A stretch of 64,000 nt of DNA from JANQPA01 sp964628385 (GTDB lineage: Bacteria > Bacteroidota > Bacteroidia > Chitinophagales > Saprospiraceae). Under the pieces are notes generated by a model. That model saw only the letters and a program-made list of their open reading frames with translations. It did not search any database and had not been told where the DNA came from. Position 1 is the stretch's first letter. Each line of letters opens with the position of its first letter. Below are positions 9,035-17,668 of this stretch, piece by piece. The stretch spans positions 23,058 to 87,057 of the forward strand of contig CAZVOD010000010.1 in the NCBI GenBank assembly GCA_964628385.1. The letters run 5' to 3'. A program made the translations under genes and the position numbers.

Positions 9035-9071
9035 CCTCTTTAGCTGCTCCGAGCGGCTAAAGAGGTTTTTT
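9035..9071 (+). terminator. Rho-independent terminator of thioredoxin
   Basis: CCTCTTTAGC at 9035-9044 pairs with GCTAAAGAGG at 9056-9065, with a small inner GCTCCGAGC stem, followed by six T at 9066-9071. This is a textbook intrinsic terminator 22 bases past the stop. Confidence 0.88.
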
Positions 9072-9106
9072 ATCACATTTTTGGAATAAATAAAAAAAGT
9101 AGTAGA

Positions 9107-9700
9107 ATGAAACTGATAAGTAATCCAGGTATGCTTATCGAGCTGTTACAGCAGCCTTGGCACTGGGCATTTTCAGGGGCAATGATTGCCTTGATTTTAT
9201 TTCTGATGACATGGATGGGACGTAGCTTCGGAGTATCCACTTCGTTTAAAGCTGCCTGTACTGCTATGGGAGCAGGAAAGATCAGTAACTTTTTTGATAT
9301 AGACCTAAAGCAGGAAGGTTGGCGGTTTATGTTTGTTATTGGTGGATTATTAGGTGGTGTTATAGCTGCTAACTTTTTAAGTTCACCAGAGGCGGTGGAT
9401 ATCTCTGATTCAACCAGAGCGTATCTTTCCAGCGCCGGAATGCCTTACCCCGAGTCTGACAAGACCGGCCAGGGCTTCATGCCTACACAACTACTCAATT
9501 TTACGAGTATTAAAGGCATACTTTTAGCGCTGGGCGGAGGATTCCTCGTAGGCTTTGGTGCACGCTATGCTGATGGATGTACCTCCGGGCATGCCATAAC
9601 CGGCTTATCTCATCTACAATTGCCTTCTTTACTTACTGTCATCGGGTTCTTTATTGGAGGCTTGTTGATGACACATTTTGTATTACCATTTTTACTGTAA
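9107..9700 (+). CDS. YeeE/YedE family sulfur transporter, first half
   Basis: This 197-residue inner-membrane protein has about five hydrophobic segments and the family's conserved Cys motif in ARYADGCTSGHAITG near residue 150. YeeE/YedE (TsuA-type) proteins import thiosulfate through paired cysteine-bearing halves. Here the halves are two genes, this one and the next, 19 bases apart. The short insertion after LSSPEAVDIS lies between membrane segments. Import of a sulfur compound is known for the family; which compound is not visible. Confidence 0.86.
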   Translation: MKLISNPGMLIELLQQPWHWAFSGAMIALILFLMTWMGRSFGVSTSFKAACTAMGAGKISNFFDIDLKQEGWRFMFVIGGLLGGVIAANFLSSPEAVDISDSTRAYLSSAGMPYPESDKTGQGFMPTQLLNFTSIKGILLALGGGFLVGFGARYADGCTSGHAITGLSHLQLPSLLTVIGFFIGGLLMTHFVLPFLL

Positions 9701-9719
9701 CTCAAAAGAACACTCTGAC

Positions 9720-10133
9720 ATGAAAAATATATCTTTCTTATCTGTTGGTATCCTATTTGGAGTAATAATGACCAAATCGGAAGCCATATCATGGTATAGA
9801 ATTTTTGAAATGTTTCGTTTTGAAAGTTTTCATATGTACGGCATCATTGGGACGGCAGTCGTTCTCGGGGCTGTAGTTATCTGGGCCATGAAGCGATTCA
9901 ATATCAAAACAATTGATGGCCAGTCAGTCAGCTATACACCCATGAAGCTCAGCGTGCCGCGCCATATCCTGGCCGGTTCTATATTCGGACTCGGATGGGC
10001 TATCACTGGATGCTGCCCCGGGCCAATGTACGTTTTAATCGGTAATGGCTACTGGATTGCTGGCCTCATTATGGCTGGAGCTATCCTTGGAACTTTCTCC
10101 TACGGAATTACCAGAAATCGTTTGCCTCACTAG
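9720..10133 (+). CDS. YeeE/YedE family sulfur transporter, second half (DUF6691-like)
   Basis: This 137-residue membrane protein has the conserved motif LGWAITGCCPGPMYVLIGNG, the second cysteine-bearing half of a YeeE/YedE transporter. It starts 19 bases after the first half, and the two very likely form one complex. I chose ATG 9720 (MKNISFLSVG) because it begins the first membrane helix; the upstream in-frame ATG at 9678 would put the start inside the preceding gene. FGLGWAITG and AGAILGTFSYG are typical pore-lining segments. Confidence 0.86.
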   Translation: MKNISFLSVGILFGVIMTKSEAISWYRIFEMFRFESFHMYGIIGTAVVLGAVVIWAMKRFNIKTIDGQSVSYTPMKLSVPRHILAGSIFGLGWAITGCCPGPMYVLIGNGYWIAGLIMAGAILGTFSYGITRNRLPH

Positions 10134-10485
10134 ATAAAAGGATTGGATAGTGAACTACTCGCTATCTAATCCCTTCCACTCTTTTGCATTGCCTGCCTCT
10201 TAAAAATTGTAAATATCCTCACTCTTTTAATAGCTTATTTCAGGAATCCCCTCCTTTGCCGTATAAATTATTTCATATTAGTTGAAAAATTATCTGATTT
10301 CTTCGATAGATAAGAAAAAAGCATTATATTTGAATAAGTAATACAATCTTTCCAATCGCTCTTACTGTCAAATCCAATACACTCTGTGTATAATGGGACT
10401 TGATTAAAAAAAAATCTACTCTCTGATTTATAGAGATGATTTTACGTATAGAAACCTTTTCATTAATAGTTTAAACTACTCAATT
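10134..10485 (+). promoter_or_regulatory. Intergenic region: weak terminator and promoter of the metalloprotease
   Basis: A hairpin at 10140-10172 (GGATTGGATAG pairing with CTATCTAATCC, one mismatch) follows the transporter genes but lacks a good T-tract. An exact TAnnTTTG element, TATATTTG, lies at 10325-10332 with a partial -33 match (TTCG) 19 bases upstream. That would leave a leader of roughly 150 bases before the metalloprotease ATG. Confidence 0.4.
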
Positions 10486-11313
10486 ATGTTTCGTTCTATT
10501 TTTACTTTTATTGTGCTTCTAGGTCTAGGAGCTTTCGTTGTTGGTTGTCAGCAGGAAGAAGCGACTCCAGAAAATGAGATTTCCAGTGATGTACTTAACA
10601 AGATTCAGGCTATGGGCTTTAGCACTGAGGGAATTGTTAAGTTTGGGGAAAACTTCATTGTTGAAACAGATATCCTGATTACTCCTGAATTTCTGGAATC
10701 TGGTGCTCAGCCAGGACGTATCCCTGAATTAGAGCAGTATGCTACGAACAATCTGGTATCAACCGGTGGATCAAGAACAATTACTATTGGTTATTCAGAG
10801 AGTAGATCTTCAAGGTTTAAGCCTCTTTACGATGGTGCTCTGAGGAATGCAGTAAGTCGTTTTAATAATCTTAACCTGGAAATCAATTTTCAGATTGTAG
10901 ATGGTGACAATGCTGATATAGCTATCACGAGATTTCCTCCTTTCTTCGAGTTATTTGGTGTATTGGGTTCTGCTGGTTTCCCTTCAGCTGGAGGTGATCC
11001 ATTCGGTTCTATTAGCCTCAACGGGGAATTAGACCTGTATTTTGGAATTGATCAGGCCGGTATCGCCACGATTATCGCTCACGAAATGGGTCATTGCATT
11101 GGTTTTCGTCATACCGATTACTTTGATCGCAGCATTAGCTGTGGTGGAGCAGCTCAAGATGAAGGAGATGGTGGCGTAGGTGCTAATCTTATCCCTGGTA
11201 CTCCAGCGGGAGCTGACCTGGAAGGTAATGGTAGCTGGATGCTGGCTTGTACTGATGGAAGCAATCGTCTTTTCACTACCTTTGATAAAGTAGCATTAGA
11301 TTTCTTGTACTAG
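10486..11313 (+). CDS. Secreted lipoprotein zinc metalloprotease (M57/HEIGH-like)
   Basis: A lipoprotein signal (hydrophobic stretch, then VVGC at residues 18-21) precedes a matrixin-like protease domain. The extended zinc motif HEMGHCIGFRHTD lies near residues 200-212, giving HExxHxxGxxH with a following Asp, as in the dual-action HEIGH / M57 group. There is a plausible propeptide of about 80 residues. The protein is probably lipidated and either periplasmic or surface-exposed. It is a single gene with its own promoter and a terminator shared with the convergent subtilase gene. Confidence 0.85.
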   Translation: MFRSIFTFIVLLGLGAFVVGCQQEEATPENEISSDVLNKIQAMGFSTEGIVKFGENFIVETDILITPEFLESGAQPGRIPELEQYATNNLVSTGGSRTITIGYSESRSSRFKPLYDGALRNAVSRFNNLNLEINFQIVDGDNADIAITRFPPFFELFGVLGSAGFPSAGGDPFGSISLNGELDLYFGIDQAGIATIIAHEMGHCIGFRHTDYFDRSISCGGAAQDEGDGGVGANLIPGTPAGADLEGNGSWMLACTDGSNRLFTTFDKVALDFLY

Positions 11314-11323
11314 ATCAAAAAAA

Positions 11324-11366
11324 GAGGGAGGTATAAAACGCTATTTTATACCTCGCTCCCTTTTTA
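11324..11366. terminator. Bidirectional terminator between metalloprotease and subtilase
   Basis: AGGGAGGTATAAAA on the left pairs with TTTTATACCTCGCTCC (one bulged G) on the right, around a short CGCTA loop. The stem is flanked by A-rich sequence on the left and by five T on the right, so it works for both convergent genes. Confidence 0.85.
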
Positions 11367-13733
11367 TTTCACCACAATCTTACCTCTTTTTTCTATCTCA
11401 TTGTTATCATTCCGAACGGCATAAAAGTAGATTCCTGCACTCAGTGTAGCGGTTTCCAGAATAGCAAATTCTGCAGTCAGCGGGAAGTGTAGGATTTCAG
11501 TGCCGCGAGCATCATAAAGGGTGAACCTTCTGTCGAGGAAGTCAGGACTTGCTATTTCCATAAAGTCGCCCTGGTTGACAGGATTGGGGAAAACTACTAT
11601 TTCTCCTGTCGGCACGTAAAAAATACCTACTTCATTACTGTAAAGGATTTCCCCACTTTCTAATGCTATCCTGGCCCGGTAAATATTATCTCCTCGGGTC
11701 AGGCTGCGATCTATAAAATCCAGCGAAAGGTCACCATGAAGTTCGAAAGTGTGAATATCCTCAAAAGAGGCGTTCGCTAGTTTTTCAATTACTATTTTTT
11801 CAACTTCAAAAAGAGTACCCAATTCAAGCCGGAGCAAAGCATCATCCAGTCCTTTGGTGATAAAAAGCCCCTGAACATAGCAGCCGGGGCTTTGAAAATC
11901 AGGGATCAGGATATTACTCTTCGGCCCCGTTGAACCTTCCGCAATGATTGGAGCCACCGTAAAAAGGTTGCTGGGATACATCCCTTTATCCACTACCAGC
12001 TGGTTTTGGGATATAACTTCGACGGGATGCATGTCATTATCCTGAAAATTGAATAGCTGATATTGGTCAATGCCTTCTATGGAAGGCCATTCCAATAAAT
12101 AAGCTTCTTCACAGTCAAAACCTAAAGTAAGGTCAGGAACTTCTCCCAGCGTAAAGGCATCAGAAATAAAGCTTTGCTGATTTATATCCATTCTTAAAAC
12201 ATACAATCCCGAAGCGGAGGGACTTTGCCAGTTCAGGAATTTTTTCTCCAAATCTATATTTTCACTCACCGGAATCCAGTCAGCCTCTTGGATAGGCTTG
12301 TAATATAACTGGGCGGAATCCCCATCGATAGTGGTTTGCCATTTCAGGCTCTGCGTTTCATTAGCATTGAGCGCTTGCCCATTTGCGGGAAAAGTCCATA
12401 GAAAATGATCAATAGAATCAGTTAAGTAAGTAACAGCAAATTTTTGAACCTCTGATAAGTCGTTGCTAGTAACTACAATAGTATATCTACCCGATTGGGG
12501 AAATTCAAGTGTTACTTGTTCCTGATTGTTCAGAGTGTCTAACCCTCTGAAGGCGGCTTGTGGTAAGTCCGAACGGCGAGCATCCAGCACCCAGGGTAAG
12601 ATCGTATCCGAAGTAGGAGTGATCAATTTAATGTCCAGGTCATTGATCAGGGCTTTGGTGGCATCAACCTCGGCTGCTGGGTCTGTCCAGGCCAACATGA
12701 CTTTTAGCTGCCGGGTATTTTGAGGAACTTCCACTTCAAAAGTGCTGGAAGCCCCAGGCTGAATAGCCGATTCAAAAAAGTGGCCTTCTCCCATCATAGT
12801 GACTGCGCGAATAGCATTTAAATTACCGTAGCCGGTGAAAAAGTCAGGCCCCGTAGTCATCATATCATCAGCGCTGTTAAGTAGCGTAGCTCTGACAAGA
12901 GCGGCACTGGGCAATTGGTCACTGAATTGATCTTTGTAGAGCTGCTGAAGCATTAGTGCCACACCACTACATATGGCAGCAGCTCCCGAAGAGCCATCTT
13001 CACCGTAAGCTACTAGTTCTGGTTTGATCCGTCCATCGTAGGCCGGTCCCCTGGAGCTTTGTGCTTCCAATCGGAACTGGCGATCAAGTGCTCCGAGGGT
13101 AATGACATTTTTGGCCATTTTGAAAGTCCCCGTCAAATTGGCAAACCCAGATATTCCTGCGTAGGGCCCGGAAGTACTCGTGCTGTCCCCTCTGTTTCCT
13201 GCCGAAAATACTTGAACCAGGTACTCCTGTTCATATACCAGCTTATCGTATTCCTGAGCTTCTATGCCGTAAAAATTCTCAATACCCAACCCATAGGAGT
13301 GGTTTTGAACACTGATATTATTATCCAAATAATAAAAAACGGGCTCCGGAGAGAGGCGAAAAAAACTTGCCGGCGTAAGCCGCACATCCTCAGCTACGCC
13401 CTGACCAAAATTATTGGTCACTCCCCGGCCGCCAACAATGGTCGCCATGCTCGTGGCATGAGTTGAAGCAGTAAGCGCAGAATAAGTAGAATACTGGTAC
13501 CGGCCGATCAGGTCAAGGTCAAGGCTGTCCGCCTTGAGCTCCTTAAGCGAATAAGTCAAACCTTTACCGGTGAGTTCCGGAAAATGAGCGTGTAAATAAT
13601 TGACCCCATTGATGCTTAAATCAAGGTTGGCAACGGGGCGCTCTACCTGAGGAATTCGGGCAACATCAGTATGCTGACCGTTTAGGTAAAAAAAGAAAAG
13701 GTTGATAAAGAAAAATAGTAAAGTTCTTTGCAT
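11364..13733 (-). CDS. Degenerate subtilisin-family (S8) protein with T9SS type A sorting domain
   Basis: The signal peptide is residues 1-20 (ending LNGQ). The subtilase domain spans about 50-320, with His in STHATSMA (H92), Asn in SAGN (N180) and Ser in GSSGAAAICSG (S249). The expected catalytic Asp after GKGLTYSL is replaced by KEL, HGT has become HAT, and the Pro after the Ser motif is Ala. Then come a beta-sandwich region (ARRSDLPQAAF, YTIVVTSND), further domains, and a C-terminal T9SS domain with PNPV and LSAGIYFYAV. It is probably exported to the surface by type IX secretion. Protease activity is doubtful. Confidence 0.83.
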   Translation of the reverse strand: MQRTLLFFFINLFFFYLNGQHTDVARIPQVERPVANLDLSINGVNYLHAHFPELTGKGLTYSLKELKADSLDLDLIGRYQYSTYSALTASTHATSMATIVGGRGVTNNFGQGVAEDVRLTPASFFRLSPEPVFYYLDNNISVQNHSYGLGIENFYGIEAQEYDKLVYEQEYLVQVFSAGNRGDSTSTSGPYAGISGFANLTGTFKMAKNVITLGALDRQFRLEAQSSRGPAYDGRIKPELVAYGEDGSSGAAAICSGVALMLQQLYKDQFSDQLPSAALVRATLLNSADDMMTTGPDFFTGYGNLNAIRAVTMMGEGHFFESAIQPGASSTFEVEVPQNTRQLKVMLAWTDPAAEVDATKALINDLDIKLITPTSDTILPWVLDARRSDLPQAAFRGLDTLNNQEQVTLEFPQSGRYTIVVTSNDLSEVQKFAVTYLTDSIDHFLWTFPANGQALNANETQSLKWQTTIDGDSAQLYYKPIQEADWIPVSENIDLEKKFLNWQSPSASGLYVLRMDINQQSFISDAFTLGEVPDLTLGFDCEEAYLLEWPSIEGIDQYQLFNFQDNDMHPVEVISQNQLVVDKGMYPSNLFTVAPIIAEGSTGPKSNILIPDFQSPGCYVQGLFITKGLDDALLRLELGTLFEVEKIVIEKLANASFEDIHTFELHGDLSLDFIDRSLTRGDNIYRARIALESGEILYSNEVGIFYVPTGEIVVFPNPVNQGDFMEIASPDFLDRRFTLYDARGTEILHFPLTAEFAILETATLSAGIYFYAVRNDNNEIEKRGKIVVK

Positions 13734-13822
13734 GACTTTGAATTGAAAATCGCTAACCTATTGACAAAAATTAAAATATGTATTTTTTATCACCTTTTAG
13801 CCCTGAAAAAGTAATTTATAAT

Positions 13823-13986
13823 GAAGTTGTTTAAGAATATGGGTTTATAGTTGAAGGCAAAGGCTTGTGCAGCAAGGCGAAGCGCTTTTTTCTTTGGGTG
13901 GCTTTGGCTACGCAAAGAAAAAAGCTGAAGTACTTGCTGCACCATGTTTTGTCTGCAAATAGGAAACGACATTTTTAAACAACTTC
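13823..13986. mobile_element. MITE-like hairpin element, family 1 copy 1
   Basis: This is a 164-bp element with terminal inverted repeats GAAGTTGTTTAAGAAT and (reverse) GAAGTTGTTTAAAAAT. Internal arms GTGCAGCAAG (13867-13876) and CTTGCTGCAC (13933-13942), and GCTTTTTTCTTTG with its complement, make almost the whole element one long imperfect hairpin. A second copy lies at 34036-34200. No transposase is encoded. The flanks share only AAT, so a target duplication is uncertain. Confidence 0.78.
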
Positions 13987-14066
13987 AATTCCAAACTAGG
14001 TCATTTGAAAAGTCTTCACTATCCCCAAGATATACAATTAGGTTTTTCGTTCGCTCAAAAAATAGG

Positions 14067-14102
14067 CATCCCGAACTTCAGGTTATACCAAAATTCGGGA
14101 TG
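14067..14102 (-). terminator. Hairpin downstream of the OmpA-family gene
   Basis: CATCCCGAA at 14067-14075 pairs perfectly with TTCGGGATG at 14094-14102. It lies 85 bases past the stop of the minus-strand OmpA lipoprotein gene, and I take it as its transcription terminator. Confidence 0.5.
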
Positions 14103-14186
14103 ACTGCTACTATCTTTGCGGCCTAATCGCCGGGATAGCTTTACTTAACATTAATCTAACCTCTGCGAAGAAGGTATATTCTAAGG

Positions 14187-15128
14187 TTATTCATCAGTGC
14201 CGGCATCAGGTGCTTCTAATAGTTGGAAGAATTGATCGAGCTTAGGTAGAATGATTATTTCCGTTCTTCTGTTAATACTGCGGCCCTGTGTCGTTTCATT
14301 GGTGGCTTTAGGAACGTAGAAGGAGCGTCCGCCGGCCGTCATCCGGCTGGGAGCAACACCGTACTGTGTCTGAAGTGTCCGAACAACCGCAGTGGCGCGT
14401 TTGGCACTCAAATCCCAGTTGTCTTGCAAACAAGAAGTGCGGATAGGCACATTATCGGTATGTCCTTCTACAAGAATATCCAGCTCATTATGATCGTTGG
14501 CTACTCTGGCAATCTTTCCAAGTACCTCCTCGGCCCTGGCATTGATAACTGCGCTACCAGAACGGAATAGCATCTTATCGGAAAGTGAAATATATACGAC
14601 TCCTTTTTTTACTTCTACCGTTACATCCTCGTCATTGACATCGGCAAGAGAGCGCTTGAGGTTCATCACCAATGCCAGGTTGACAGAGTCTTTCTTTTGC
14701 ATAGATTCGTTCAACTCCTGGATGTAATCCCCCTGCTTACTGAGTGTTTCCAATGACTTTTTGATGCTTTCAGCCCCTGTTTTACTGACTACTGAAAGAT
14801 CAGACAAACGATCCAGTAATGTTTTATTTGACTGCTGCAGGTAGTTGATTTGCTCTTGTAAGGAGCTACTTCTGTTTCTTTCGTTGGTAACCTCAGATTG
14901 TGCTACTGCTAATTCCTGTTCCTTTAATTTAAGGGAGGATTGAAGGTTCCCCACTCTACCTTCGAGGCCTGCCCGCTCTTCCTGACAGTCTTCGTACTGC
15001 GCTTGCAGGCGTTCATAATTCAGAAGCGCTTCATCCCTGGCGCCCTGCATAGACATGTATTTCTTTTTACTAACACATGATGATAGCCCGATGAGAAGGA
15101 CTGCCATCAATACTGTAAGATTTCTCAT
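14187..15128 (-). CDS. OmpA-family peptidoglycan-binding lipoprotein with coiled coil
   Basis: A lipoprotein signal (LIGLSSC, Cys near residue 18) is followed by a coiled coil at about residues 25-150 (heptads rich in Gln and Glu) and an OmpA-like domain from about 180. The domain has VEGHTDNVPIRT, NWDLSAKRATAVVRTL and NRRTEIIILP, the usual diaminopimelate-binding elements. It is probably lipidated in the outer membrane, holding peptidoglycan through the C-terminus. It stands alone and diverges from the PKD gene. Confidence 0.93.
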   Translation of the reverse strand: MRNLTVLMAVLLIGLSSCVSKKKYMSMQGARDEALLNYERLQAQYEDCQEERAGLEGRVGNLQSSLKLKEQELAVAQSEVTNERNRSSSLQEQINYLQQSNKTLLDRLSDLSVVSKTGAESIKKSLETLSKQGDYIQELNESMQKKDSVNLALVMNLKRSLADVNDEDVTVEVKKGVVYISLSDKMLFRSGSAVINARAEEVLGKIARVANDHNELDILVEGHTDNVPIRTSCLQDNWDLSAKRATAVVRTLQTQYGVAPSRMTAGGRSFYVPKATNETTQGRSINRRTEIIILPKLDQFFQLLEAPDAGTDE

Positions 15129-15391
15129 AAGATCTTTTTTTATTAGGTGGAAACGTTTTCTTTAGCATTAGAATAGACCTCAAAGTCATTCTTCGTACTA
15201 CAATACTAAGAAATCTTTGGGTCTATTGGCCTTCTTCGGCACAATAATTTTCTCATATACATAAAGTATGAGTAATGTTAATTATTTTTGAAAAGGATAA
15301 AAAAATGGATGTTGTTGTTGACGGCAGAATTTATCTACAGACTACCATATCATATTCTTGAATATTTTTTCACTTAAATCCCGATCAGGCC

Positions 15392-17419
15392 ATGAAAAAC
15401 CATCTATTGTCCATTTTTATGGGCGGCATCATACTGACTTGTATGCCCACTTTCCTAAAGGCTCAGTTTGGTGTACCAGATAGTATCTATCCGACTATCG
15501 ATACGATTCCTTTGGGAAATAATCGCTATAGATTTGAGGTCAGCTTTCCTGACGGTAGTAATCCTTTAGCCTACCAGGATCCTCCGGAAGCTTTGTCTGA
15601 TGAAACCATAGAGTTTTTGGACATTAGCCTTGATAATACGGTACCTCAGTGGATATATTTTTGGGAATTTGGTGACGGTACCTTTAGCCAGGATCCGTCT
15701 CCGGTTCATCAATACCGAGAAGCCGGCCAGTACGAGGTAAGGGCCCGGTTGGTACCGGCCTACAGCAGACAAAATGCACCGTCTATTCTCAATGGTCGTG
15801 GTGATACTATGAAAATCCAGGAAAATGCGCTTTCTGCTCCTGTATTTAGTCCTTTTCCTCCAGGCGAGAGAAATAGGCGGGTTTTGGTGACTCCCAACTG
15901 GCAGGCTGCTAAAACACAGGATACGCTTACTGCCGCCCTTAGCTTCAGGGCCACCCCCGGTAACTACAATAAGTCAGGAGAATTGAAATTCAAACTGCCT
16001 CGCAACGGCTTAAAACCAGTAGGGCTGCCTCGTATTAATCGGCCTGGTGTGATTTATAAAGGGCAATCTACTGAACAGGATTCGTTAGTGTTGACCTTCG
16101 AGTTTGAACCCCTGGATACACAGGAGGAAAAAACCGTATTCATAGATTTTACCATAGAACCCACTTTTACATCGAGTGATACAGAGACTTTTGATGCTAT
16201 TGGTAAAGTAATTTTTGATGGAGAAATATCAAATTCCTCCACTCAGAATCTATTGACTTTTGGTACAGGCCTGATTATTGAAAATAAAAATAAAGAGGGA
16301 CAGAATTTGCCCAGTATAGAGAATGGTGGAGTAGAAACCAACAGTAATATCGGCATCAATGCTGATAAAAGACAATTTCAGGTTAATACGGCAAGAGACC
16401 CGAACAGCATTGTTGTTACTCCTCAGGTGTTGGCTCCTGGCAGGGCGACGCATCAGTTGAATTACACCATCAACTTTGAGAACTTGGGTCAGGCAGGCGT
16501 TAACACTGTAAAGCTGAGGTCTTTTCTGGATCCCCAGCAGGAGGAATCTACCCTGCAAATGAGTGGCTTTGTGATTGATCCGGTGCTTCCGCTTAGCGGG
16601 CCTGCTTTTCCGGACGGCCAGAACGAACCGGTATGGACTTTTACCAACCCTACCGGGCCGGTTGTTGACCCTGGGGAGACAGGATTTTTGAAATACCGCA
16701 TCCATACCGAAGAAAAAAGCTTTAGAGTAGGCGAAAAAATATCGGCTCAAGCGCTAATTATTTTCGGGGCTGATGATACCCTGAAAACCAGCCGTATATT
16801 CACCAGAGTTATAGACGATCGTATTAGTCTGCCTTGGTACCTGGGGGTGAAATTTGGTTACAATAGCCAGTTTTATGACTTTTCAAATGGTCTGACAGAT
16901 GGCGGCTTCCACGCAGGCATTACCTTTAGAAAGGCACTGGGAAAGGTAGCCTCGAATTTTAAGAGTAGATCCAGAATACCTGTATCGGCTTTACCTGCCT
17001 TTTGGTATCAGGGGGAGATCATGTATAACAGCTACGAAATAGTGGACACTACTAATAGGGAAAATGTATTTGATTATCAATTGATTGAAGTAGTACCCAT
17101 TTCGCTCAGGTATTTTCCCAACCTAAACTTTGGAGGCGTAAGAAAAGGATTTCTGGGGATTTCAGCAGGATACAAAATCGCTTATCTACTGGAGGCTTCT
17201 GCATTCAATCAGCAATTTGGATTGTCATCACTAGATTTTTTTGACCGCATAGAACATACGCTGTTTGCTGATATTACATTACTAAACAATTTGGGAGTCC
17301 CCGGCTTATCCATTGGCTACAGAATGAATTGGAGGCTGAATACCATTATTGATGAAGCATCCTTTGGGAGAAGCACTCCGGACAACTATTATCAGCTTTT
17401 TTTACATCTAAACTTCTGA
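15392..17419 (+). CDS. Secreted PKD-domain protein with C-terminal barrel-like region
   Basis: The signal peptide is residues 1-24. A PKD domain at about 85-125 has the typical WEFGDGTFSQDPSPVHQY motif. Residues about 140-480 are beta-rich, including a conserved-repeat (DUF7619-like) piece with FENLGQAGVNTVKL. The last 200 residues (from LGVKFGYNSQFYD) are rich in alternating hydrophobic strands and end in an aromatic FLHLNF, as in outer-membrane barrels. It lies directly upstream of the CHAT gene, and I infer that the two belong to one surface or periplasmic system. No enzyme motif is seen. Confidence 0.75.
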   Translation: MKNHLLSIFMGGIILTCMPTFLKAQFGVPDSIYPTIDTIPLGNNRYRFEVSFPDGSNPLAYQDPPEALSDETIEFLDISLDNTVPQWIYFWEFGDGTFSQDPSPVHQYREAGQYEVRARLVPAYSRQNAPSILNGRGDTMKIQENALSAPVFSPFPPGERNRRVLVTPNWQAAKTQDTLTAALSFRATPGNYNKSGELKFKLPRNGLKPVGLPRINRPGVIYKGQSTEQDSLVLTFEFEPLDTQEEKTVFIDFTIEPTFTSSDTETFDAIGKVIFDGEISNSSTQNLLTFGTGLIIENKNKEGQNLPSIENGGVETNSNIGINADKRQFQVNTARDPNSIVVTPQVLAPGRATHQLNYTINFENLGQAGVNTVKLRSFLDPQQEESTLQMSGFVIDPVLPLSGPAFPDGQNEPVWTFTNPTGPVVDPGETGFLKYRIHTEEKSFRVGEKISAQALIIFGADDTLKTSRIFTRVIDDRISLPWYLGVKFGYNSQFYDFSNGLTDGGFHAGITFRKALGKVASNFKSRSRIPVSALPAFWYQGEIMYNSYEIVDTTNRENVFDYQLIEVVPISLRYFPNLNFGGVRKGFLGISAGYKIAYLLEASAFNQQFGLSSLDFFDRIEHTLFADITLLNNLGVPGLSIGYRMNWRLNTIIDEASFGRSTPDNYYQLFLHLNF

Positions 17420-17668
17420 GAGTAGGATAAACTTGTTTTGCGGGCACAAAAATAGTGCAATTTGCTTGGCGCTAAAACAGGTAAAAAGAGCTGATAAACA
17501 ACCAATGCTTCCCGCTTTCAGCGGGATAGGATATGTCAGCTTTTTTTCGCTCCGTAGCCTTGCTATGAAACTCAAAAACAGCATCATTTTCATCATCCCA
17601 AATGTATTTTCGGCATCAAAAGCAAATTCCAAACACGCTCTTACATTTACCTTAAAACCAGATCAAGT

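Noticed and set aside
16250..16750. A 166-residue minus-strand frame inside the PKD gene
   Set aside because: It lies entirely antisense to a strongly supported gene with domain evidence, so it is a shadow frame.
17424..17530. Possible decayed family-2 repeat between the PKD and CHAT genes
   Set aside because: AACTTGTTTTGC resembles the left TIR, but no right end is found and the interior match is weak.
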